IMG/VR virus record: IMGVR_UViG_3300038619_000046
Coordinates: 1 to 25,493 of that record
Length of the DNA: 25,493 nucleotides
Origin: a virus
Direction: 5' to 3' (one strand)
The position numbers and the translations under genes are program-made. Positions 14,694 to 21,012 of this stretch are shown here, one piece after another. Within the stretch, counting starts at the first letter, position 1. Each line of letters starts with the position of its first letter. The notes under the pieces are model-generated. The model saw only the letters and a program-made list of their open reading frames with translations, was not told the origin of the DNA and did not search any database.

Positions 14694-14959
14694 ATGGGGC
14701 ACTCCGTTGATGTAGTGGCTACTACACTATCGGCCCCATCCTTATCCGTAGCTCCTACAGAAAGCAAGCGGGCTTTTAATGCCTTTATTTCAACCCGGAG
14801 CTTTTTGACGATTTCCTCCTCGCTGGATGCGTGACGCAGGATGGCCGGCAAGAGGGAGGGTGATGCCGGTCCCCGTTCTATCTTGCCATCGACTGGCCGG
14901 GGCCGCTTCCTCCCGGCGTTGTCCTCCCGCATCTTGCGGAGATCGTCTGATTTACTCAT
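14573..14959 (-). CDS. Basic protein with ECPICAARRKAKAD motif, 128 aa
   Basis: The ATG at 14959 overlaps the preceding stop (ATGA) and follows AAGGA. The product is strongly charged: a Lys/Arg-rich N-terminus, a central helix (EEEIVKKLRVEIKALKARLL), then ECPICAARRKAKADSMRRYR and a Lys/Pro-rich tail. The CPIC pair might bind metal with a partner subunit. DNA or RNA binding is likely from charge alone. Two copies of the operator palindrome (14,711-14,722 and 14,748-14,759) lie inside this gene, upstream of the metallopeptidase start. Confidence 0.65.
   Translation of the reverse strand: MSKSDDLRKMREDNAGRKRPRPVDGKIERGPASPSLLPAILRHASSEEEIVKKLRVEIKALKARLLSVGATDKDGADSVVATTSTECPICAARRKAKADSMRRYRGGLASKAPKKKARKKPPASGSPS
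14711..14722. promoter_or_regulatory. Operator-like palindrome TGTAGTGGCTAC
   Basis: Nine of the ten fixed bases of TGTAG-N3-CTACA are present. The site lies in coding sequence about 18 bases upstream of the metallopeptidase ATG on the minus strand. No good -10/-35 pair surrounds it, so its function is uncertain. Confidence 0.35.
14748..14759. promoter_or_regulatory. Operator-like palindrome GTAGCTCCTACA
   Basis: This is a second site 36 bases from the first. On the minus strand it stands two bases after a -35-like TTGCTT, repeating the layout of the two better promoters, but the expected -10 region (TAAGGA) is poor. Confidence 0.35.
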
Positions 14960-15228
14960 TGGGGTTCCTTGACTATCGCGTCGATCCACTCATCGGCGTC
15001 GGCTAACTCAGGAAGAGGATCAAGGCAAATACGAGTCTCGTATGAATAGGCAACCTCAATGAGCTGATTGATCTTATCGAGTGCCCGTAAGTATGACCGT
15101 GCGAGTACGCAGATTTCAGAGTCCAAAGCAGCAGGAGTTGCGGCTCGCGCCAATATAGCTACCGCTAAGTTACGAGCCAAGGTAAGCTCTGGAACAAGAA
15201 GCGGTGTCATATTGTCCAGAAAAGTCAT
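14956..15228 (-). CDS. Hypothetical helical phage protein, 90 aa
   Basis: The ATG at 15228 overlaps the preceding stop as ATGA, and its own stop overlaps the next ATG in the same way. The product is almost entirely helical (LARNLAVAILARAATPAALD, YLRALDKINQLIEVAYSY) with an acidic C-terminus. No motif or family recognised. Confidence 0.65.
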   Translation of the reverse strand: MTFLDNMTPLLVPELTLARNLAVAILARAATPAALDSEICVLARSYLRALDKINQLIEVAYSYETRICLDPLPELADADEWIDAIVKEPQ

Positions 15229-15416
15229 CGCACGGTCGCTTTGCTGAAATGAATGAATATCTCGCCCACGACGGCGGATTGCTCCTTCGTCATCTGTAGG
15301 GCCACGCTACCACCGTTGCCGTGAATTGCAATACGAACATTGATCTCGTCATCTGGGCGCCTGATCGTGCCGATTTCGAAATCGACATTACCAATCTTAA
15401 CCATTTTCTTGGTCAT
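15225..15416 (-). CDS. Hypothetical phage protein, 63 aa
   Basis: The ATG at 15416 has AGGAT nine bases upstream and overlaps the previous stop (ATGA). The product (MTKKMVKIGNVDFEIGTIRR ... VALQMTKEQSAVVGEIFIHF) looks like a small beta-sheet followed by a helix. Function unknown. Confidence 0.65.
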   Translation of the reverse strand: MTKKMVKIGNVDFEIGTIRRPDDEINVRIAIHGNGGSVALQMTKEQSAVVGEIFIHFSKATVR

Positions 15417-15739
15417 CTTTGCATATCCTCAATCAGACAATATGAGCAGGTGCAGTCCGACTCGTGCGGCGTTGGTCCTGGCGGTTTACCGACAGAGACG
15501 ATCCGGCCGGCCGCACCATCCAGCGAGAACTGGAGCTGGTCTATCGCATGCTGGCGCGAGGCCCCGGAGTGCATGGAGAGCTGCATCACGAACGTCATCA
15601 GCGTTTCCATCTGCACCATGACATCGGCCATGTTGCCGCCTATAACCATGATCGGCTTGACCATGGCGTCGAATAGCTTGGGGACGTTCTCATTGTGGAG
15701 CTTGAAGAGGGCTACCTGACGCTCGTCGTCTTCACTCAT
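15413..15739 (-). CDS. Hypothetical phage protein with C-terminal CTCSYC
   Basis: The 108-residue product has a long amphipathic, Met-rich helix (MADVMVQMETLMTFVMQLSM), likely for self-association, and ends with DCTCSYCLIED, three closely spaced cysteines that may bind a metal. The ATG at 15739 lies eight bases inside the previous gene. No family recognised. Confidence 0.65.
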   Translation of the reverse strand: MSEDDERQVALFKLHNENVPKLFDAMVKPIMVIGGNMADVMVQMETLMTFVMQLSMHSGASRQHAIDQLQFSLDGAAGRIVSVGKPPGPTPHESDCTCSYCLIEDMQR

Positions 15740-16007
15740 TTACACCACACATCTGTTTGAGGATATATTCGGCAAGGCCAACTTCGTTGGTTTCGCGCAA
15801 TATAGCCCACGGCATATCAACGGTGACGACCTTATCGTTATCGTCCATTATCACGCTGAATTTTATGCTTTCCTTCCCGCGCATCGCCTCGATCTTCTCT
15901 GCATACCGCACGTAAATATTTTCGCCGCGATCTACAGCCTTTAACATGGCTGCGATTTTGTCGGCTTGGGCTTTGAGCGCGCGAAGCGGCGAATGTGAGG
16001 TGGTCAT
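15732..16007 (-). CDS. Hypothetical phage protein, 91 aa
   Basis: The product starts MTTSHSPLRALKAQADKIAA, a helix, followed by a strand-rich segment (IKFSVIMDDNDKVVTVDMPW). Its ATG at 16007 overlaps the stop of the upstream gene as ATGA. I know similar short proteins from rhizobial phages, all uncharacterised. Confidence 0.65.
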   Translation of the reverse strand: MTTSHSPLRALKAQADKIAAMLKAVDRGENIYVRYAEKIEAMRGKESIKFSVIMDDNDKVVTVDMPWAILRETNEVGLAEYILKQMCGVNE

Positions 16008-16384
16008 GGTGCTCTCGACACGGTGCCGATTTCGACCGGTTCTTTACCGCTGGGCAGCAAGTCCAGTTCACGGCACAAATAGACCTTGGGGCTACCCTCT
16101 TGGCAAAGGATGTACGTCACGGCGCGCCGCCCGACCTGCTTCATCAGCGGTCGTGGCTCTCCCATAAGATCGGCCATCGCGTCATCGGGTGAAAAACCAG
16201 GCGGAACGGCTACCAGCACGATCAGTTCTGGCGGAAGAAAGTGACCGACTGCCCGGTCGCGGCGCACCTTCACAACATCGCCGCGCTTGAACCTTGCTTC
16301 CGAGCAGGGCGGGGTCTCGCCGCGTGTGCCAGTGATCCGGTGAATTTGTCCGCCACCGATCAAAAATGCCTGTTCTTCGCTCAT
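16004..16384 (-). CDS. Conserved hypothetical phage protein, 126 aa
   Basis: I start at the ATG at 16384 (MSEEQAFLIGGGQIHRITGT), with AAGG upstream. The core contains RFKRGDVVKVRRD, LIVLVAVPPGFSPDDAMADL and PRPLMKQVGRRAVTYILCQE, a pattern I recall in uncharacterised proteins near the start of phage late operons. The first motif resembles a KOW/SH3-like barrel. It is the second gene of the leftward operon, 96 bases after the terminase-small-like gene. Confidence 0.7.
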   Translation of the reverse strand: MSEEQAFLIGGGQIHRITGTRGETPPCSEARFKRGDVVKVRRDRAVGHFLPPELIVLVAVPPGFSPDDAMADLMGEPRPLMKQVGRRAVTYILCQEGSPKVYLCRELDLLPSGKEPVEIGTVSRAP

Positions 16385-16480
16385 GTGCCAACCTTCGGGC
16401 CTTCGCGCCCGTCCATTTCGTACCAAGTAAATTCGCCGTCTTCCCCGACCGGAAAATGGCCCCGGCCCCTACTGTAACCC

Positions 16481-17275
16481 CTACTTCGGCGGAGGTCCAT
16501 CCGGGATATCGCCCTCATCGACAAAGCAGAGCTGGACGAGGGGGAGGGCCGAAAATGCAGTCCCGGCCGGTAACGGTGTGCCGTCAGGACCACTGATTTC
16601 ATGGGCATTAGTCTCACGCCATCGCGCCCGCGTTTTGAGCGTGAAAAACACCGATGCCTCACGTCCCCTGCGAACCGACTGAGCAAGTTGCCCTACTGCA
16701 TCGGCGATAAGGACCTGCTCCCCGTATTCGAGCACGTCAGCATAGTGTTTTGTGAGGGTATCCACACTGATGCCAAGGCGCTTAGCCATGATCGTTTGAG
16801 GGGCACCTGATATGGCGAAAGCCTCGACCATGAGCCGTGTGGTTTCGGTTGGAACGTGCTGTGGTCTCCCCCTCCCCCTGGCTTCAATCTTTATAGACGC
16901 GACTAATTCATCCGTCTTGACTTGCTGTGGAACCAGAAGGGCTTCGAGCTTTGCCCTACGATCCATTAATTTTAACATGGTGTCGATGGAATGGCTCTCG
17001 CCTTGTGCCGCATTGGCATAGGCGGTTGTCATCATCTGATTGACCCGCTGGAGATCGAGGAGGATGGCTTCCTTGGCTGGTTCGCGGTAAAGCGCGTTCA
17101 ATCCCTTGGTGACGAGTTCGGTGGCGTATTCGACCGTAATCTTGCGACCGACATTCTCGGTATCAGCCGACATTGCCTCGGCGATCTGGATGTAGTCGTG
17201 ACCTTGGAGGCGATAGTCGATCGCCATCGAGATGAGGTCGATCTCGGGGATTTCAGGTGTCTTTTTCTTCGGCAT
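16481..17275 (-). CDS. Double-HTH DNA-binding protein, probable terminase small subunit
   Basis: The 264-residue protein has a first helix-turn-helix-like segment near 27-46 (DYIQIAEAMSADTENVGRKI) and a helical region ending in IDTMLKLMDRRAKLEAL. A second clear helix-turn-helix lies at about 157-180 (GAPQTIMAKRLGISVDTLTK), followed by KTRARWRETNAHEISGPDG. The second half is a common prophage protein usually called terminase-small-like. Being first in the late operon fits a packaging-site recognition role, but regulation is an alternative. The ATG at 17275 has only a weak ribosome-binding site and follows a hairpin with a T-tract. Confidence 0.55.
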   Translation of the reverse strand: MPKKKTPEIPEIDLISMAIDYRLQGHDYIQIAEAMSADTENVGRKITVEYATELVTKGLNALYREPAKEAILLDLQRVNQMMTTAYANAAQGESHSIDTMLKLMDRRAKLEALLVPQQVKTDELVASIKIEARGRGRPQHVPTETTRLMVEAFAISGAPQTIMAKRLGISVDTLTKHYADVLEYGEQVLIADAVGQLAQSVRRGREASVFFTLKTRARWRETNAHEISGPDGTPLPAGTAFSALPLVQLCFVDEGDIPDGPPPK

Positions 17276-17286
17276 TGACTACGGCA

Positions 17287-17322
17287 CCTACAAACAAAAG
17301 GGACCGGCGATTTGCCGGTCCC
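17287..17322 (-). terminator. Hairpin plus T-tract in the leader of the terminase-small-like gene
   Basis: Perfect 9-bp arms GGGACCGGC (17300-17308) and GCCGGTCCC (17314-17322) enclose a 5-base loop. On the minus strand the hairpin is followed by TTTTGTTT. This is the form of an intrinsic terminator for leftward transcription, ending 12 bases before the late gene start. It would stop any transcript begun upstream unless antitermination occurs. On the plus strand no T-run follows. Confidence 0.65.
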
Positions 17323-17354
17323 CGATAGTACGATATCTCAGTGGCATTAGTCCA

Positions 17355-17365
17355 GTAGAAGCTAC
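17355..17365. promoter_or_regulatory. Operator-like palindrome GTAGAAGCTAC
   Basis: It keeps the eight core bases GTAG-N3-CTAC but not the outer T/A. On the minus strand it stands directly upstream of a possible promoter (TGGACT at 17354-17349, TACTAT at 17330-17325, spacing 18) that would drive the late operon. Confidence 0.4.
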
Positions 17366-17429
17366 GGCGTCTTCGTTTTGCCTTTCCCGGCCTTCCGCTT
17401 CACCCCTATTTTCAATGATTTAAAATGAC

Positions 17430-17457
17430 TTGACATGTAGTCTCTACATTATATTAT
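17430..17457 (+). promoter_or_regulatory. Strong rightward early promoter overlapped by operators
   Basis: TTGACA (17430-17435) and TATTAT (17452-17457) are separated by 16 bases, almost the sigma70 consensus. One operator fills the spacer and another covers the -10 edge and the expected start near 17464. It should drive the plus-strand genes from 17,550. A perfect TATAAT on the minus strand (17453-17448) also suggests a weak leftward start, although its -35 is poor. Confidence 0.75.
17436..17448. promoter_or_regulatory. Operator TGTAGTCTCTACA (left of the pair)
   Basis: This is a perfect 13-bp palindrome that begins at the base following the -35 box. Its centre lies 21 bases, two helical turns, from the next site, so two dimers could bind the same face of the helix cooperatively. 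Confidence 0.7.
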
Positions 17458-17469
17458 GTAGCCACTACA
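17457..17469. promoter_or_regulatory. Operator TGTAGCCACTACA (right of the pair)
   Basis: This second perfect palindrome starts at the last base of the -10 box and covers the expected transcription start. Binding here would exclude RNA polymerase. Confidence 0.7.
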
Positions 17470-17549
17470 CCAGCAGGTCATTTAGGTGGCACCGTCTATC
17501 TGTGCGAGTGACCCTCGAACTGGCCTGTGAGGCCCAAACGGAGCACGAC

Positions 17550-17840
17550 ATGACCAAAACCCTTTATTTCAACGGACTGACGGAATTGAACCCCAAGAGC
17601 ATCCATATGGACGGCCGCCAACTGCTCGGGGAGCCGATTGGCTATGAGCCGGTCTATCTTCAGGGAGAAGGCTGGAAACATAATTACCTGCCTGCCAATC
17701 GCGTAGTCCGGCTGAAATCGAACCCCTCGCGCCACGAATGTGATGCTCGCTGCATCAACGCCTCAGGTCGCACGATGAATTGTGAATGCGCCTGCGGCGG
17801 CAAGAACCACGGCAAGGGCCGGTTCAACTGTGCAGCGTAA
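17550..17840 (+). CDS. Early Cys-rich phage protein with CxCxCGGxNHG motif
   Basis: The ATG at 17550 follows CGGAG and is the first good start after the early promoter. The 96-residue product ends in a Cys-rich block with HECDARCINASG, NCECACGGKNHGKG and a final Cys. That arrangement of C, H and G residues is conserved in uncharacterised phage proteins I recall and likely binds zinc. The N-terminal part is polar and beta-like. As first gene of the early operon it could be a regulator or host-takeover protein, which is inference from position. Confidence 0.7.
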   Translation: MTKTLYFNGLTELNPKSIHMDGRQLLGEPIGYEPVYLQGEGWKHNYLPANRVVRLKSNPSRHECDARCINASGRTMNCECACGGKNHGKGRFNCAA

Positions 17841-17890
17841 CCGCCCCCGCCATGGCAAAAGCAGGCCCTCGAACCGCTGGAGCGCAAATC

Positions 17891-17977
17891 ATGAAGTTGC
17901 GATACAACGTCGAAACGATAATTCCCTATACTTGGCTACAACGTGCCGAAGGGCGATGTGGCTCACGCACACCCTAA
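17891..17977 (+). CDS. Possible micro-protein, 28 aa
   Basis: An ATG at 17891 has GGAG eight bases upstream and opens MKLRYNVETIIPYTWLQRAE... for 28 residues. The 226-base gap between the flanking genes otherwise holds only a perfect 7-bp hairpin, CACGCAC (17964-17970) with GTGCGTG (17978-17984), not followed by a T-run. Another frame through the hairpin (GYNVPKGDVAHAHPKCVQIV) looks protein-like but has no start, so a frameshift here is possible. Confidence 0.3.
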   Translation: MKLRYNVETIIPYTWLQRAEGRCGSRTP

Positions 17978-18066
17978 GTGCGTGCAGATTGTACAACACG
18001 GTCGGCGACGACTGCAAAAGTTTGAGGCGTAAATGTCCGCCACCAACACAAACACGAGGAACCAAG

Positions 18067-18540
18067 ATGTCAAAAAGCATGACGAAGAAACAGAAATTCT
18101 TAGCCGCGAGCGGGCAATTGAGCGCGCTGCTGTCGGCGGGCTACAGCGCGAGCGCGCTGCGGTCGGCTGGCTACAGCGCGAGCGAATTGGAAGATTTTCT
18201 CGCCGATGTCCCGCTCGTTGAGCGGCCGTACTCACGGCTCTGGGCCGATCTCAAGGCCAAGGCTCGTGTTCACAAGCAATCAACGTGGGGACCGGACACG
18301 GCGATTGCCGACGACAATGTATGCGGGACGCCGATGTGCACGGCTGGCCATCTTGTTCAGATGGCAGGCGCTGCCGGCTACGCACTGCGCCTGAAATACG
18401 GCTTGTCCGGCGCAGCGACCCTCATCCACATGAAGGCGCACCTGGACGAGCCGCCGCAAAACTTCGACTCGATCCCCCAGGATTGGGCGCTCGCGTACAT
18501 CGAAATGATGGCTGCGAAGGAAGCCAGCCAAAGCCGCTAG
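18067..18540 (+). CDS. Early protein with SAGYSASxL repeats, 157 aa
   Basis: The ATG at 18067 follows GAGGAA. After a basic start (MSKSMTKKQKFLAASGQ) the protein has a tandem 10-residue repeat, SALLSAGYSA SALRSAGYSA, then SELEDF. It continues with a domain containing NVCGTPMCTAGHLVQMAG and IPQDWALAYIEMMAAKE. AGYS repeats of this type occur in phage and bacterial proteins of unknown role. The C-terminal domain is a conserved but uncharacterised phage module. The repeat is a 30-bp DNA duplication with two mismatches. Confidence 0.7.
   Translation: MSKSMTKKQKFLAASGQLSALLSAGYSASALRSAGYSASELEDFLADVPLVERPYSRLWADLKAKARVHKQSTWGPDTAIADDNVCGTPMCTAGHLVQMAGAAGYALRLKYGLSGAATLIHMKAHLDEPPQNFDSIPQDWALAYIEMMAAKEASQSR
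18121..18180 (+). repeat. 30-bp tandem duplication, 28/30 identical
   Basis: Units 18121-18150 and 18151-18180 differ at two positions only and keep the reading frame, encoding two 10-residue SAGYSA repeats. Confidence 0.85.
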
Positions 18541-18563
18541 ACCGTAACGCACGGAGAACGGAA

Positions 18564-18785
18564 ATGACGATGGCCGAGAAACAACTCGATATCCGCGATG
18601 CCCTTGTGCGGATGGAAGGCAATAGCGCGGGATTCCTAGGGCTACCCCGCGACAACCCTTACCGGCGTGGAATCTATAATCCAGAAGCGGCGGCGCTCGC
18701 CGACGAATGGGAAGTGGGATACGAAGCCGGCGAAATGGACGCGAAGGAAATTATATACCAGAAACGACTGGCTGGCACGCGCTAA
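18564..18785 (+). CDS. Small early protein, 73 aa, RMF-like pattern
   Basis: The ATG at 18564 has GGAGAACGGAA before it. The product contains NPYRRGIYNPEAAALADEWE followed by VGYEAGEMDAKE. The spacing of NPY, Gly, Trp and GYEAG recalls the ribosome-modulation-factor-like motif of many small phage proteins, but the match is weak. It follows the AGYS-repeat gene by 23 bases in the same operon. Confidence 0.6.
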   Translation: MTMAEKQLDIRDALVRMEGNSAGFLGLPRDNPYRRGIYNPEAAALADEWEVGYEAGEMDAKEIIYQKRLAGTR

Positions 18786-18803
18786 TCAAATGGAGCAAAA
18801 AGC

Positions 18804-18887
18804 ATGCAAACCGCCATACTTTATGTCGGACTTGGTGGCCTCACCTTGTTTGTTTACGCCATCTTCGTAAACATCATCGTCCCGTGA
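18804..18887 (+). CDS. Membrane micro-protein, 27 aa
   Basis: An ATG at 18804 with GGAG eight bases upstream opens MQTAILYVGLGGLTLFVYAI..., essentially one membrane helix. Small early membrane peptides are common in phages, where they may affect host envelope or superinfection. The ribosome-binding site and clean hydrophobic helix support it despite its size. Confidence 0.5.
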   Translation: MQTAILYVGLGGLTLFVYAIFVNIIVP

Positions 18888-18944
18888 CTCACGCTGCGAT
18901 CAAGCCCCCCCCCTAGCCTACGGAGAAGAGAAAGGAACCTAGCC

Positions 18945-19239
18945 ATGTATGTGATCTTCGAGAATTCTGGCGAAATCGACCCGCTTGCCATTCGCACCTT
19001 TGGCGTCAGCGTCAAGGATGGCACGCTCGGCGCCGGTATCTACGCATGTGCCGAGGGCGGCCGCATCTACATCGCCCGCCAGTGCTTTCAGCACGGCACG
19101 AAGTGGGTGGCCGCTGCGGCTCATCGAAGAGTTCATCCATCTACGATACGGGCACGACGACGATACACGAGAAATGCAGACCTTTCTGCTGACCAAGCTC
19201 GTATCGCTCGGCGAAGAATTGTGCGGGGAGCCGCTGTGA
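18945..19239 (+). pseudogene. Internally deleted and frameshifted remnant of a GHKL-ATPase-like phage protein
   Basis: The ATG at 18945 (AAGGAA upstream) opens MYVIFENSGEIDPLAIRTFG, the N-terminus of a large phage family I recall as ATP-binding and GHKL-like. After about 26 residues it passes straight to the family's C-terminal part, IARQCFQHGTKWVA. It then loses frame; LIEEFIHLRYGHDDDTREMQ and VSLGEELCGEPL follow in the +1 frame. Deleting one G at 19118/19119 restores a 97-residue product ending at 19239. The missing middle, several hundred residues in full-length relatives, would have removed ATP binding. Family recognition is from memory. A sequence error could explain the shift but not the deletion. 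Confidence 0.5.
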
Positions 19240-19373
19240 TCCCTTCTGTCCTCCTCAAGATCGTGCGCCGGCTCCCGGAATCGGTACCCATTGCCGACCT
19301 GGTGCCAGGTATCCGAGGCTGGTGGCGTGACCAAACAAACAGTGATACTGGCATCACGCTCTTTCGATCCTAG
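19236..19373 (+). CDS. Small protein, 45 aa
   Basis: A GTG at 19236 overlaps the stop of the restored preceding frame as GTGA. The product VIPSVLLKIVRRLPESVPIA... has a short amphipathic helix and a polar end. Without the frameshift this stretch would be the tail of the 18945 frame, so its status depends on that gene. In the following 131-base gap I see an imperfect hairpin (CCACGGC 19378-19384 with GCCGTGG 19416-19422) and no gene. Confidence 0.4.
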   Translation: MIPSVLLKIVRRLPESVPIADLVPGIRGWWRDQTNSDTGITLFRS

Positions 19374-19504
19374 CGATCCACGGCCGACACAAGCGGCTGC
19401 TGTCAGGACATTCCTGCCGTGGCCACTAGTCGAGAGACACATCATTGTCATTGCCTGATCGTGACCTTCTGTGCCGTCTAGTGGCGCTACAACGGAGAAA
19501 CCAA

Positions 19505-19780
19505 ATGACGGATTATCTTCATAACGACGAGTGCAAGACTCATATGCTTTCGGCAGTGACTGGATACCCTTCCGCTGCCATCACCGCTGCGTGCGGCTCG
19601 ATCTCTTCCGACGAGATCAATAAATTCGACGGTTGGCGCAAAATCGCCGTACTGAAACACTACATCGGTACATTACTCATAACAACCCAGACTGGGGATG
19701 ACAGCACCATCGCAATGCTGCGGCAGGTTGAAGAAGAAGTCTCGGCCAAACTTCTCAGCATGGTCGTGCCGTATGAGTGA
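19505..19780 (+). CDS. Hypothetical early protein, 91 aa
   Basis: The ATG at 19505 follows GGAGAAACCAA. The product is a soluble helical protein (MTDYLHNDECKTHMLSAVTG ... IAMLRQVEEEVSAKLLSMVV) without recognisable motif. It sits within the rightward early operon, 30 bases before the next gene. Confidence 0.6.
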   Translation: MTDYLHNDECKTHMLSAVTGYPSAAITAACGSISSDEINKFDGWRKIAVLKHYIGTLLITTQTGDDSTIAMLRQVEEEVSAKLLSMVVPYE

Positions 19781-19810
19781 CACATTACGAGAAAGCTGGA
19801 GTACTAGTCC

Positions 19811-20110
19811 ATGCCAATCATCCGCACCGAATATTGGGCCAAGCCAATCCCGCTCCGTCAGTTCGACTGGATCGCGTTCTACGACAACGACGAGCCGAAC
19901 GACAACGGCGGGATGAGCACGGGAGAAGGCCGTACCGAGCAGGAAGCGATCGACGACCTGCTGACCAACTATCCGCCGCCATGCGTTGATTGCAATGGCT
20001 GCGGCGGCATCCTTCCGAGCATTGAATGCGCGACCTGCGAAGGCAGCGGCGAGCGCATGCCCCACGATCATCTTGACCCGGTTACGATCATTCGGAGCAC
20101 ATCATGGTAA
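19811..20110 (+). CDS. Early phage protein with DnaJ-like CxxC zinc block, 99 aa
   Basis: The ATG at 19811 has GGAG nine bases upstream. The N-terminal part (RQFDWIAFYDNDEPN, GEGRTEQEAIDDLL) is a short phage domain I know from many rhizobial phages. It is extended by CVDCNGCGG and CATCEGSGE, two CxxC-type motifs spaced like one DnaJ zinc-binding repeat. Zinc binding is likely, and function unknown. Its stop overlaps the next ATG by seven bases. Confidence 0.7.
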   Translation: MPIIRTEYWAKPIPLRQFDWIAFYDNDEPNDNGGMSTGEGRTEQEAIDDLLTNYPPPCVDCNGCGGILPSIECATCEGSGERMPHDHLDPVTIIRSTSW

Positions 20111-20406
20111 AAAATCTGGTCGCCGACCGCGCGCATGCGCAAGGCTTGTATTTTCAGTTCTATGATTTCGGCGCATACGATGGCGAAATCTATGATTTCG
20201 GCGCATACGATGGCGAAACCGAGCACCACATCATGTGCACTTTTTATTGTCTTCGCGACGGCCAATTGAACATTGGCCAGAGTGAGCTTGTTCTGGCGAA
20301 CCAATGGCCAGCCTACCGCGCACAAATCGAACGCGATGGCTGGACGCATCGCGAACGTCAACACCAATATCCACCGAGAGGCCACAATGGAAATCAAAGT
20401 CCTTGA
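20104..20406 (+). CDS. Early protein with duplicated YDFGAYDGE segment, 100 aa
   Basis: The ATG at 20104 lies inside the end of the preceding gene. After a basic start the protein contains YDFGAYDGEI twice in tandem, caused by an exact 30-bp duplication, followed by EHHIMCTFYCLRDGQLNIG. No family recognised. The last 20 bases overlap the next gene. The duplication being exact suggests it is recent. Confidence 0.55.
   Translation: MVKNLVADRAHAQGLYFQFYDFGAYDGEIYDFGAYDGETEHHIMCTFYCLRDGQLNIGQSELVLANQWPAYRAQIERDGWTHRERQHQYPPRGHNGNQSP
20159..20218 (+). repeat. Exact 30-bp tandem duplication
   Basis: Units 20159-20188 and 20189-20218 are identical and in frame. Confidence 0.95.
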
Positions 20407-20737
20407 GATACGCGACGCGTGCACATTCATCCCTGTTATCTGTATCAGGCCGGTCGCGGAGAACAGCGCGCAACGCTACCTACTACGTCGAGACGGTTAC
20501 GTTGCCGATGCTTCTGAACGCTGCATCATCATGGTTGATGCTCAGTGTCGCGGGGCCTCGTATGATCCTTATGACTGGGAGGATCGTAGAACCAAGGGTT
20601 CGGCCCACAGATACATCGAAAGGAATTGGAGCACGATCCGTGATGGTGACGTGATCGATGTCCAATTCATCTTGGATGAGACGCTTTCGCCAAAAATCAG
20701 TGAACGCTTTACTGCGCCAATTGGGGACGAGCCATGA
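20387..20737 (+). CDS. Conserved early phage protein, 116 aa (MEIKVLEIRDxxTFIPV)
   Basis: The ATG at 20387 follows GAGAGG. The product contains VLEIRDACTFIPVICIRP, AQRYLLRRDGY, YDPYDWEDRRTKGSAHRYIE, GDVIDVQFILDET and PKISERFTAP. I recognise these as a very common uncharacterised protein of rhizobial and related phages. Its mixed alpha/beta pattern shows no catalytic set. It is coupled to the next gene by an ATGA overlap. Confidence 0.8.
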   Translation: MEIKVLEIRDACTFIPVICIRPVAENSAQRYLLRRDGYVADASERCIIMVDAQCRGASYDPYDWEDRRTKGSAHRYIERNWSTIRDGDVIDVQFILDETLSPKISERFTAPIGDEP

Positions 20738-21012
20738 AACCATCAGACATGATCCAAGACTTCGCGCCAATGCGTGAGGCCACCAAAGTCGGTGACGGCT
20801 GGAAAGTGGTTATAACACCACCGACAATCACTAGGCTACCATCAGTCGTTGTCGATCTTACTGACGATCAATATCGACGCTATCTGGCGTGGCGTGATGG
20901 TGGCGCTTTGATCCAGATGGTGCTTTCCGATCTCAGCGAAAGTCAGCGCGAGATGCTGATGACCGGGATTGGCGATGAGGATTGGAACCGGATAGCTGCG
21001 GAGGATGACTGA
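20734..21012 (+). CDS. Conserved early phage protein, 92 aa (LTDDQYRRYLAWRDG)
   Basis: The ATG at 20734 overlaps the previous stop. The C-terminal half (LTDDQYRRYLAWRDGGALIQ, LSESQREMLMTGIGDEDW) is a common small phage motif usually associated with acidic helical proteins of unknown function. The N-terminal half contains WKVVITPPTITRLPSVVVDL, which looks strand-rich. It may bind another protein. Confidence 0.75.
   Translation: MKPSDMIQDFAPMREATKVGDGWKVVITPPTITRLPSVVVDLTDDQYRRYLAWRDGGALIQMVLSDLSESQREMLMTGIGDEDWNRIAAEDD

Noticed and set aside
17362-17436. 24-residue basic leader peptide gene on the minus strand
   Set aside because: Kept only as a remark: its ATG has no proper ribosome-binding site and lies about five bases after the only candidate leftward start.
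20159-20218. Possible CRISPR-like repeat
   Set aside because: The two units are directly adjacent without spacers and encode protein.
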